In this document: positions 4,741 to 11,165 of the stretch, in pieces
Numbering within the stretch: position 1 is the stretch's first letter
Layout: each line of letters opens with the position of its first letter
From: Elusimicrobia bacterium RIFCSPLOWO2_01_FULL_60_11
Lineage (GTDB): Bacteria > Elusimicrobiota > Elusimicrobia > 2-02-FULL-39-32
Reading direction: 5' to 3'
DNA length: 13,271 bases
Assembly (NCBI GenBank): GCA_001800085.1
Contig: MGUS01000003.1
Span: 4,633 to 17,903, forward strand
The notes under the pieces: generated by a model
Databases searched by the model: none
Told to the model about the DNA's origin: nothing
What the model saw: only the letters and a program-made list of their open reading frames with translations
Position numbers and translations under genes: made by a program

Positions 4741-6489
4741 ATCACTAAAATCCTGTCATTTCTCCTCGTACTTTCCTCAATTTCATATCCTTTCCCATCA
4801 CAGATCCACGCGCGTTCCCGCGGGGAAAAAGAGGACATCTCATCCCGCGTGCTCTGGACGAAAGAATTTTCCGGCGCCGTCATCCGCGCCGAACTGCTGA
4901 ACAAGCATGGGCTCCTGCATGTGGTGGCCCGCGAAGGCATGAAGAAACCGTCCGGCGTGAAAAAGGAGGATTGGCCCAAGAAGCGGTATTTAGTCCGCCA
5001 GGACGGCGCCGTGCTGTGGGAAGGAGACGCGCGCTCGACCACCTTGCTGGCGGAGGATCCTTTCCCCGTGATCTTGGGGATCGAGGGCAAAAGCGTATAT
5101 TTAGAGGCCATCGATCTTAAAGGCGGCCAAGTATGGAGGCGCGAGTTGCAGGAAGGTTTCCCCGTCTCCACCCTGGCGGATCCGGCCGGCTCAAGGATAT
5201 TTCTTGTTCAGCTTCCTTTCGCCTGGATGGAGGCAATGGACAAACCCTTCCCCGCAAAAATGGCGGCTGTGGATCTATCGAACGGCGGCACTCTCTGGGT
5301 GGCCGAGCTGGAAGCCCTGCAAGGGGGGTTGGGCGGTTTCGGCGGGGACTTCTCCCTTTCGGGGGGCACTCTCTGGTGGGCGGGTGGCCGCAGGGCCGCC
5401 GCCGCGGATCCGTCCGGCGGCCGAATCCATTGGCAGGCGCCGATCGAGGGAGATTTCAAGGATTCGCGGCACTGGGCTTTCGGCAAGGAGCTGGCGTTCG
5501 TTTCCAATGGAAACGCCGTCTGGGCGCTTTCGGCGGGGAACGGGCTGTTGTGGAAAAAAACGCCGCCGGAAGGGGCGGAAGTGCATGGCCTGTTTTGGGA
5601 TTCGGGGCGTCTGGCCTGCGCCAGCCTTGACGACAAAGAGCTGCACATGGAACTGCTGGATGCCGCGAACGGCAAAGTCCTCTGGACCCGGTCCTTCCGG
5701 CACAAAAAAAAGAAGATGGGGAATCCTCCTGCCGGCATGGCTTTCTCTCAAGACCTCCTGGCCTTGGCGGCAGGCGGCAAGATTTTTGGGCTCCGGGCCT
5801 CATCCGGAGAAACGGCGTATGAAAGACCGGTGAAGTCCAAGATATTCGGCCAGTGGAAAAGATTGACCCACCATAAAAACCACTTTGTTTTATCCGGGCC
5901 GGAAGGCGCCTACGCCTATACCCTGGACTCGGGCGAGCCCTTATGGGAAAATTCAGATTTCATCGACCCGATTTATGAGCAGAGAAAAATAAGGCAGGCC
6001 ACGGTTCAGCTCGGTTTGAGCGGCCTTTACTTCCACGAAGCGCCCGGGGCACAGGAGGCCTGGAAGCAGTACCGTTCCGGTTCCCGTTCCTACTCCGACG
6101 CGGCCATCACGGCGGCATCGGCGCAGTACAGCCACAACGTCATCCAGGACGCGAAATTGCGGCAATCGGCGGCCGGCATTTCGGAAAGCATGACCGGTCT
6201 CATCGAGATCGATCTGGCTCTGGTGAACCGCGCTCTCGGAGAAAGATACGGCGCTTTCTATCGCCATCGCGGCATGAAATTGGGGGCGCTCAAGGCGTCC
6301 GAAAATGTGGACGCGGCCCTGGTCGACATGGAAAGCGGACAATTGACGGAGATCGGGCTGCAAAAGACCGCCTCGGCCTGCCTCCCCCAGTTTCTGATCG
6401 ACCCCGTGAACCGGAGGGTGTATCAGGCCATACGCCAGATGGCCCTCATGTGCAAGGACGAGAATAAACTCATCGCCTACAGATATTGA
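4741..6489 (+). CDS. Exported PQQ-like beta-propeller protein, non-canonical start
   Basis: A protein of about 582 residues if started at ATC 4741 (546 from GTG 4849). From roughly residue 45 on it shows repeated blades of the PQQ/WD-like type, with the pattern 'A-x-D-x-x-x-G-x-x-x-W': IDLKGGQVWRRE, VDLSNGGTLWVAE, ADPSGGRIHWQAP, LSAGNGLLWKK, LDAANGKVLWTRS, RASSGETAYERP and LDSGEPLWEN. These folds often scaffold periplasmic assemblies or dehydrogenases. The residues needed to bind PQQ cannot be judged, so no enzyme call is made. The last 150 residues are different and probably alpha/beta. The frame is open upstream of GTG 4849 and encodes TKILSFLLVLSSISYP...QIHA, a convincing signal peptide with an IHA cleavage site. 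No ATG, GTG or TTG precedes it back into the methyltransferase gene. ATC 4741 (5 nt after that gene's stop) gives an ideal signal peptide. Confidence 0.8.
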   Translation: MTKILSFLLVLSSISYPFPSQIHARSRGEKEDISSRVLWTKEFSGAVIRAELLNKHGLLHVVAREGMKKPSGVKKEDWPKKRYLVRQDGAVLWEGDARSTTLLAEDPFPVILGIEGKSVYLEAIDLKGGQVWRRELQEGFPVSTLADPAGSRIFLVQLPFAWMEAMDKPFPAKMAAVDLSNGGTLWVAELEALQGGLGGFGGDFSLSGGTLWWAGGRRAAAADPSGGRIHWQAPIEGDFKDSRHWAFGKELAFVSNGNAVWALSAGNGLLWKKTPPEGAEVHGLFWDSGRLACASLDDKELHMELLDAANGKVLWTRSFRHKKKKMGNPPAGMAFSQDLLALAAGGKIFGLRASSGETAYERPVKSKIFGQWKRLTHHKNHFVLSGPEGAYAYTLDSGEPLWENSDFIDPIYEQRKIRQATVQLGLSGLYFHEAPGAQEAWKQYRSGSRSYSDAAITAASAQYSHNVIQDAKLRQSAAGISESMTGLIEIDLALVNRALGERYGAFYRHRGMKLGALKASENVDAALVDMESGQLTEIGLQKTASACLPQFLIDPVNRRVYQAIRQMALMCKDENKLIAYRY

Positions 6490-6490
6490 T

Positions 6491-7915
6491 TCAGTTCCTG
6501 CGCCAAGCCAGCCATTTAGCGAATAAACTTTTAACGAACGGCGTCAGCCGCGTGCGGTTGAAGGCGTCCCCCGCCTGCTTTATGGCCTCGGCCTGCGTGG
6601 GGTAGGGGTGGATGACCCCCGCGAGCTTGCCCAAGCCCGCGCCCTGCGTGATGGCGAGAGTCAGTTCGCCTATCATCTCCCCCGCGTGGCGCGCCACGAT
6701 GGTAGCTCCCAATATTTTATCCGTTCCCTTTTTGACAAGGATTTTCACGAAACCATCCTCTTCCCCGTCGATGACGGCCCGGTCCACGTCCTTCATTTCC
6801 CTTAAAAATATTTGGACTTCGATCCCCTTTTCCTTGGCTTCCCGCTCATAGAGGCCCACATGGGCGATCTCAGGGTCCGTGTAGGTGCACCAGGGCATCA
6901 CAAGGGACGGGAGTTTCTTGCTCTTGAAGAAGAGCGCGTTCTGGATGACGACGCGCGCCGCCGCGTCCGCCGCGTGGGTGAACTTCCAGTCCATGCAGAT
7001 GTCCCCCGCGGCGAATATGTCCGGGTTCGTGGTCTGGAGGTAGTCGTTCACAATGACGCCCTTGGCCTCGTACCGCACTCCTACGGCCTCCAAATTCAAC
7101 CCCTCCACATTGGGTGTCCTGCCCGCCCCCACCAGGATTTCATCGACCGCCAGGGAGCTCTGCTTGTCTCCCGATATGTAGCGCAGGGCTTTTTGCCCCC
7201 CTTCAAGCGTTACTTTAAGGATTACCGCGTTCAAAACGAGATTTATGCCTTCCTTAAGGAACTTATTCTGGACGATGGATGCCGCGTCCGCGTCTTCGCG
7301 GTTCAAGATATGGGAACCGCTGTGGAATAGGGTCACTTCGCTCCCCAGGCGGCGGAAGGCCTGGGCCAGCTCGCAGCCGATGGGCCCGCCGCCTATGACC
7401 GCCAGACGGCGGGGCAGGGAAGTCAGATTAAAAACTGTTTCGTTCGTGAGATGACCAGCTTCTTTCAGGTCGTTGATGCCGGGGTCCGCGGCCCGCGCGC
7501 CCGTAGCTATGACGGCCTTCTTATATTTGAGGGTCTGCCCCCCCACTTCGAGGTTTCCGCGGCCCGCGAAACGGGCCTCGCCCAGAAAAACATCCACGCC
7601 CAGGCCTCTGAATCGCTCCGCCGAATCGTTGCGGCCGATACCGGCGCGGATGTTGCGCATGCGCTCCATGACGGCGGGGAAATCGACTTGAGTGCCCGGC
7701 GGAATTTTCACGCCGAACTTTGCCGCATCCAGGGCGTCCGCCGCCGCGCGGGACGAGCGGATGACCGCCTTTGAGGGCACGCAGCCGAAATTCAGGCAGT
7801 CGCCGCCCATGAGATTTTTTTCGATGAGGGCGACCTTGGCGCCCAGCCCCGCGGCGCCGGCGGCCGTGACGAGCCCCGCCGTGCCCGCGCCTATGACGGC
7901 GATGTTATAGGTCAT
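6491..7915 (-). CDS. Mercuric-reductase-like FAD/NAD(P) disulfide oxidoreductase
   Basis: A 474-residue class I pyridine nucleotide-disulfide oxidoreductase. Features in order are the FAD-binding GAGTAG (9-14), the redox-active disulfide GGDCLNFGCVPSK (C40 and C45), the NAD(P) motif VIGGGPIGCELA (173-184), the second FAD motif FAAGD (301-305), and a dimerisation domain with the catalytic pair H436 and E443 in HPYPTQAE. The CLNFGCVPSK form is the MerA-like subgroup rather than classical lipoamide dehydrogenase. There is no N-terminal heavy-metal domain and no C-terminal vicinal cysteine pair, so mercury reduction is unlikely and the true substrate is open. The ATG at 7915 was chosen because the FAD motif begins four residues later; the frame upstream of it only shadows the DedA gene. 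The start overlaps the DedA stop by 11 bp. The gene is convergent with the propeller gene, with a 1-bp gap between stops. Confidence 0.9.
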   Translation of the reverse strand: MTYNIAVIGAGTAGLVTAAGAAGLGAKVALIEKNLMGGDCLNFGCVPSKAVIRSSRAAADALDAAKFGVKIPPGTQVDFPAVMERMRNIRAGIGRNDSAERFRGLGVDVFLGEARFAGRGNLEVGGQTLKYKKAVIATGARAADPGINDLKEAGHLTNETVFNLTSLPRRLAVIGGGPIGCELAQAFRRLGSEVTLFHSGSHILNREDADAASIVQNKFLKEGINLVLNAVILKVTLEGGQKALRYISGDKQSSLAVDEILVGAGRTPNVEGLNLEAVGVRYEAKGVIVNDYLQTTNPDIFAAGDICMDWKFTHAADAAARVVIQNALFFKSKKLPSLVMPWCTYTDPEIAHVGLYEREAKEKGIEVQIFLREMKDVDRAVIDGEEDGFVKILVKKGTDKILGATIVARHAGEMIGELTLAITQGAGLGKLAGVIHPYPTQAEAIKQAGDAFNRTRLTPFVKSLFAKWLAWRRN

Positions 7916-8501
7916 GGAGGGCCTTGCGCGCGATGCGGGCGAGAAGCAGAGTGACGGCCAGGGTGGCGGCAAGCCCCGCGATGCGGAGCGCCCATTGGGC
8001 CCGCCCCGCCCCGCCGCCCGCGGCGGAGGCCGCTTCCCCCGCCAGGGAGCCGATATAGACGTAAAGCGCCGTGGCCGGGAGCATGCCGGTCCAGGACGCG
8101 AAGAAATAATCTTTCAGGGACACTTTTGTGAGGCCGTAGGCGTAGTTGAGGAGGTTGAAAGGAATCACGGGCGAGAGGCGCGTGAGCCCCACGATCTTCC
8201 AGCCCTCGCGCGCCACGGCTCGATCGATGGACTTGAACCTGGCGTTGCCGGCGAGTTTTTTTTCCACGAATCCCCGCGCGAGGTAACGGCCCGTCAAGAA
8301 GGCCGCCGTGGCCCCCAGGACGGAGGAGACCGACACTAACACCGTGCCGATGGCCGGGCCGTAGATGGCTCCCGCTCCCAGGGTGAGCACGGTGCCGGGC
8401 ACGAAGAACACGCAGGCCAGGATGTAGGCGATGACAAAGGCGCCCATGCCGGCGGGGCCGGCGGCGCGGATCCAGTCCAGGATGTGGGTCAGGAGGTCAA
8501 T
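7905..8501 (-). CDS. TVP38/TMEM64 (DedA / SNARE-associated) membrane protein, probable ATT start
   Basis: About 198 residues from ATT 8501-8499, or 180 from the next ATG at 8447. The core is typical of the VTT/SNARE-associated family: a first re-entrant hydrophobic region AYILACVFFVPGTVLTLGAG, then LTRLSPVIPFNLLNYAYGL, then the FFASWTGMLPATALYVYIGS segment, and a final membrane helix. Family members have roles in lipid scrambling or proton-dependent membrane homeostasis. The segment DLLTHILDWIRAAGPAG, which normally precedes the first hydrophobic region, is encoded only between ATT 8501 and ATG 8447. ATT shares its last base with the upstream TGA (ATTGA). The frame further upstream only shadows the DUF2203 gene and contains no convincing protein. 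The stop overlaps the oxidoreductase ATG by 11 bp, so the pair is translationally coupled. Confidence 0.85.
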   Translation of the reverse strand: MDLLTHILDWIRAAGPAGMGAFVIAYILACVFFVPGTVLTLGAGAIYGPAIGTVLVSVSSVLGATAAFLTGRYLARGFVEKKLAGNARFKSIDRAVAREGWKIVGLTRLSPVIPFNLLNYAYGLTKVSLKDYFFASWTGMLPATALYVYIGSLAGEAASAAGGGAGRAQWALRIAGLAATLAVTLLLARIARKALHDL

Positions 8502-8934
8502 CGGGCAGGCGCTTGGCGAGGGGTTTTCTCGAGGGGTAGCCCTGGTCCAGCTCGTGCCAGAAACGCACGCGCTTTTCCCCGAACTTCCAGCAGAGGTAGA
8601 CTTCCTGGTTGCCGTCCGCCTGGATGTGGGGAAAGTCCACCAGGCCCATCTCGAAATCCTTGACCGCGCAGCCCATCTCGATGACCGCGTCAATCTCCTT
8701 GCGCGCCTGCTCCAGGAGGAAATGCGCCTGGGAGTTCTTCATCTGGTAGTCGGCGGCCTCTTTGGCCGTCATGTCTTCGGGGTCCTTGGAGGCGCGGGCC
8801 CTGGCGCGCAGGCCTTCCATGATGCGCTGGGCGTTCTCGCGGAACCCCCAGAAATTCTGGAAATGCTCCTCCAGGCGCGGGATGAGCGCGTTCACTTCGT
8901 CCGGCGTGAATGTCTGAGGCGGTTTTTCTGCCAT
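8497..8934 (-). CDS. DUF2203 family protein
   Basis: A 145-residue soluble protein. The N-terminal TFTPDEVNALIPRLE and the C-terminal block GLVDFPHIQADG-NQEVYLCWKFGE-VRFWHELDQGYPSRKPL match DUF2203, a small family of unknown function found in many bacteria. The middle is a long charged helix region (LRARARASKDPEDMTAKEAAD and onward), probably a helical hairpin. ATG 8934 was chosen over an upstream ATG at 9000 because the family motif begins about ten residues after it and the -10 box TATAAT (8946-8941) ends exactly 6 nt before it. No ribosome site precedes it, so the transcript is probably leaderless. Its TGA overlaps the presumed ATT start of the DedA gene, making it first in a three-gene overlapping operon. 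Confidence 0.85.
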   Translation of the reverse strand: MAEKPPQTFTPDEVNALIPRLEEHFQNFWGFRENAQRIMEGLRARARASKDPEDMTAKEAADYQMKNSQAHFLLEQARKEIDAVIEMGCAVKDFEMGLVDFPHIQADGNQEVYLCWKFGEKRVRFWHELDQGYPSRKPLAKRLPD

Positions 8935-8940
8935 GGGGGC

Positions 8941-8963
8941 ATTATATCTCATTATGATATAAT
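8941..8963. promoter_or_regulatory. Palindromic divergent promoter with symmetric TATAAT boxes
   Basis: Perfect 8-bp arms ATTATATC (8941-8948) and GATATAAT (8956-8963) flank a 7-bp centre, in an otherwise GC-rich region. Each arm contains a full TATAAT: plus strand 8958-8963, minus strand 8946-8941. Each box is followed by exactly 6 nt and then an ATG (ispH 8970; DUF2203 gene 8934), which is where transcription would begin. No plus-strand TTGACA is seen at 17 bp. A minus-strand TTGACA (8976-8971) lies 24 bp from its TATAAT, so the -35 side is weak or needs an activator. The palindrome could also be an operator. Confidence 0.7.
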
Positions 8964-8969
8964 ATGTCC

Positions 8970-9941
8970 ATGTCAAGCATCCAAGCCCCTTCCGTCCCAA
9001 AACGCCTCATTCTGGCCAAGCCCCGCGGTTTCTGCGCGGGCGTTGAACGCGCCATCGAGATCGTGGAGATCGCCCTCAAGATCTATCCGCCCCCCGTCTA
9101 CGTCTTCCACGAGATCGTGCACAATACCCATGTCGTCAAGGACCTGGGCAGCCGCGGCGCCATATTCGTGAACGAGATCTTGGACGCGCCGGACGGCTCC
9201 GTGCTGGTCTTCTCGGCCCACGGCGTTTCCCCCGCCATCCGCGAAGAGGCCCGCAAGAAGAACCTGAAGCTCATCGACGCCACCTGCCCCCTGGTCACCA
9301 AGGTCCACATGGAAGCCATACTTTTCGCCAAGCAGGGCTGCACCATATTGCTCGTGGGGCACGACGGCCACGACGAAGTGGTGGGCACCATGGGCGAGGC
9401 CCCCGACCGCATCATCCTAGTGGACACCCCGGAGGACGTTGAGAAACTGCGGGTGGAAGACCCCGACAAAGTGGCCGTCATCACACAGACCACGCTTTCG
9501 CTGGACGACACCAAGGACACCATCGCCGCCATCAAGAAGAAATTCCCCAAGGTCATATTCCCCCCCAAGGAAGACATCTGCTACGCCACCACCAATCGCC
9601 AGATCGCGGTCAAAGAGATCGCCACGAAGGCGGACCTCATACTCGTCATCGGCTCCGAGAACTCCTCCAACTCCAAGAGGTTGCAGGAAGTGTCCAAGGA
9701 CAAGGGCGTGCAGGCCTATCTCATCGATGACGTCACCAAGATCAAGCCGGAATGGTTCGAGGGCGTGGAGACCGTGGCCATCACGGCCGGCGCGAGCGCG
9801 CCGGAACATTTGGTGCAGGAAGTCCTGACTTATTTCAAGAAGCTGGGCGTTTCGGAAGTGAAGGAAGAAGAAGTCATCTCAGAGGCCGTGAAATTCGGCC
9901 TGCCCCCCGAGCTCACCAAAGAACTCTCTACTTTAGCTTAA
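8970..9941 (+). CDS. ispH: 4-hydroxy-3-methylbut-2-enyl diphosphate reductase
   Basis: A 323-residue IspH (LytB), the last enzyme of the DXP isoprenoid pathway, reducing HMBPP to IPP and DMAPP with an iron-sulfur cluster. All three cluster cysteines are present in their usual motifs: GFCAGVERA near the N-terminus, DATCPLVTKVH, and ICYATTNRQ. The substrate-binding histidines (FHEIVHN and GHDGHDE), the proton-relay glutamate in HDEVVGTMG, QTTLS, the SENSSNSKRL stretch and AGASAPE are also intact. A charged C-terminal tail of about 30 residues (VKEEEVISEAVKF and on) follows the core. ATG 8970 was chosen over ATG 8964 because it sits exactly where transcription from TATAAT 8958-8963 should start and neither has a ribosome site. 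The stop overlaps the convergent MTH1187-type gene by 14 bp. Confidence 0.97.
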   Translation: MSSIQAPSVPKRLILAKPRGFCAGVERAIEIVEIALKIYPPPVYVFHEIVHNTHVVKDLGSRGAIFVNEILDAPDGSVLVFSAHGVSPAIREEARKKNLKLIDATCPLVTKVHMEAILFAKQGCTILLVGHDGHDEVVGTMGEAPDRIILVDTPEDVEKLRVEDPDKVAVITQTTLSLDDTKDTIAAIKKKFPKVIFPPKEDICYATTNRQIAVKEIATKADLILVIGSENSSNSKRLQEVSKDKGVQAYLIDDVTKIKPEWFEGVETVAITAGASAPEHLVQEVLTYFKKLGVSEVKEEEVISEAVKFGLPPELTKELSTLA

Positions 9942-10233
9942 TCCCCATCTTCTTTTCGAGCGAGGCGAGCTTGCTCACGATGGGGTTCTTGGCGCCTTTA
10001 CGGTCATCCACTTCGATCAGGACCATCACGCGGGGCGCTTCTTTTAAGATAGCTTCCCTGCAGCGGCCTATCAAATCCATCACCTCATCCCAATCCCCCT
10101 CCACCGCGGTGCCCATGGGCCCCGCTTTATAAGCGAGCCCGCTTTCCGCCACGAGCTTCATGGCGTTCACCAGGGATTGGGAGAGGGAATCCGTCTTTGT
10201 GCCTAAGGGAATCAGGGTGAATTGGGCGATCAT
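9928..10233 (-). CDS. MTH1187/YkoF-type thiamine-binding protein (UPF0045)
   Basis: A 101-residue ferredoxin-fold-like protein. The start MIAQFTLIPLGT, the centre YKAGPMGTAVEGDWDEVMDLIGRC and the C-terminal VMVLIEVDDRKG are characteristic of the MTH1187/UPF0045 family. Structures of the related YkoF bind thiamine, and members are thought to bind thiamine or its hydroxymethylpyrimidine moiety; exact roles are not settled. Standing in one operon with thiC, which makes that pyrimidine, supports a thiamine-related role here. The ATG shares its A with the nadA stop (TAATG), with GGAGG at 10245-10241, a textbook coupled junction. The stop overlaps ispH tail to tail by 14 bp. Confidence 0.88.
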   Translation of the reverse strand: MIAQFTLIPLGTKTDSLSQSLVNAMKLVAESGLAYKAGPMGTAVEGDWDEVMDLIGRCREAILKEAPRVMVLIEVDDRKGAKNPIVSKLASLEKKMGIKLK

Positions 10234-11165
10234 TAGGAAACCTCCATCATCCGGTCTAATGCCTTCCGCGCGGCAATCGCCGTCTCTTTGGGCACCGTCA
10301 CCTTGTACTGCATGTCTTCCAGCGACCAGAGCACTTTCTCCAGCGTTATCTTCTTCATGAACTCGCAGCTTGCCTCTTCCGCCGCGGGATAGAACTTTTT
10401 TCCGGGATTCTCTTTTTCCAAGCGGTGGAGGATGCCCACCTCGGTGGCGATGATGAATTCCTTGGCCTGCGATTCATGGGCCCGCCGGACGATGCCGTCG
10501 GTGGAAAGGATGTGGTCGGCCAGGCCCATGGAGGCGGTCAGGCACCCGCATTCGGGGTGCATCAGGAATTCGGCCTTGGGGTGCCGTTTTTTAAGTTCCG
10601 CGATGGGTTCGGGGCGTATGCGCACGTGCGTGTGGCAGGAGCCGTTCCATAGATGTATCTTCCGCTTGGGTTCCTGCATGCGCACCCAGGAGCCCAGGTA
10701 CATGTCCGGGATAAAAAGGATTTCTTTGTCTGCGGGAATGGACTGAACCACCTTGAGAGCGTTGGACGAGGTGCAGCAGATATCGGAAAGGGCTTTGACG
10801 GCCGCGGTGGTGTTCACATAGGCCACCACGACGGCGCCCGGGTGCCCGTTCTTCCAGGCCTGGAGCTGGTCCGCCGTGATGCATTCGGCGAGCGAACAGC
10901 CCGCTTCCAGGTCGGGGATGAGGACGGTCTTTTCAGGGTTCAGGATGGCGGCCGATTCCGCCATGAAGTGCACGCCGCAGATGACGATGACGTCCGCGTC
11001 CGATTTTTGGGCGTATCTGGCCATGCCCAGGGAATCGCCGAGATAGTCCGCCATGTCCTGGATCTCCGGGAGCTGGTAGTTGTGGGCCACGATGACGGCG
11101 TTCCGCTTCTTTTTGAGCTCCAACACTTGCTCTTTCAAGGGGATTTCCGTTATGGCATTACCCAA
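10233..11165 (-). CDS. nadA: Quinolinate synthase
   Basis: Quinolinate synthase joins iminoaspartate and dihydroxyacetone phosphate to give quinolinate, the NAD precursor, using a [4Fe-4S] cluster. Three cluster cysteines are evident: VICGVHFMAE, DICCTSSNA and HPECGC. Other hallmarks are VAHNYQLPEIQDMADYLGDS near the N-terminus, DLEAGCSLAE, AYVNTTAAVKA, WNGSCHTHVRI and IATEVGILHRLE. The length of about 300-310 residues matches the short NadA form. The start is ambiguous. TTG 11165 (with AAGGAAA upstream, overlapping the PHP stop) gives 310 residues and was chosen; ATA 11153 and TTG 11138 are also in frame, and there is no ATG. The stop overlaps the ATG of the thiamine-binding gene by one base. 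No nadB or nadC is visible in the window. Confidence 0.95.
   Translation of the reverse strand: MGNAITEIPLKEQVLELKKKRNAVIVAHNYQLPEIQDMADYLGDSLGMARYAQKSDADVIVICGVHFMAESAAILNPEKTVLIPDLEAGCSLAECITADQLQAWKNGHPGAVVVAYVNTTAAVKALSDICCTSSNALKVVQSIPADKEILFIPDMYLGSWVRMQEPKRKIHLWNGSCHTHVRIRPEPIAELKKRHPKAEFLMHPECGCLTASMGLADHILSTDGIVRRAHESQAKEFIIATEVGILHRLEKENPGKKFYPAAEEASCEFMKKITLEKVLWSLEDMQYKVTVPKETAIAARKALDRMMEVS

Noticed and set aside
6481..6500. Terminator between the convergent propeller and oxidoreductase genes
   Set aside because: Only one base separates the stops and no hairpin with a T tract is present.
6491..7915. Calling the oxidoreductase lipoamide dehydrogenase or mercuric reductase outright
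   Set aside because: No lipoyl-complex genes are nearby and the MerA-specific cysteines are missing; only the superfamily level is supported.
7916..7972. Upstream ATG of the oxidoreductase at 7972
   Set aside because: The added 19 residues lie inside the DedA C-terminus and precede a standard FAD-motif start at MTYNIAVIGAG.
8502..8693. Extended N-terminus of the DedA frame back to 8693
   Set aside because: The extra 64 residues are Arg/Ser/Thr-rich low-information sequence antiphase to the well-supported DUF2203 gene and resemble no DedA protein.
8431..9171. Plus-strand open frame across the DUF2203 gene and ispH start
   Set aside because: It reads antisense to DUF2203 and out of frame in ispH; both real genes have family motifs and it has none.
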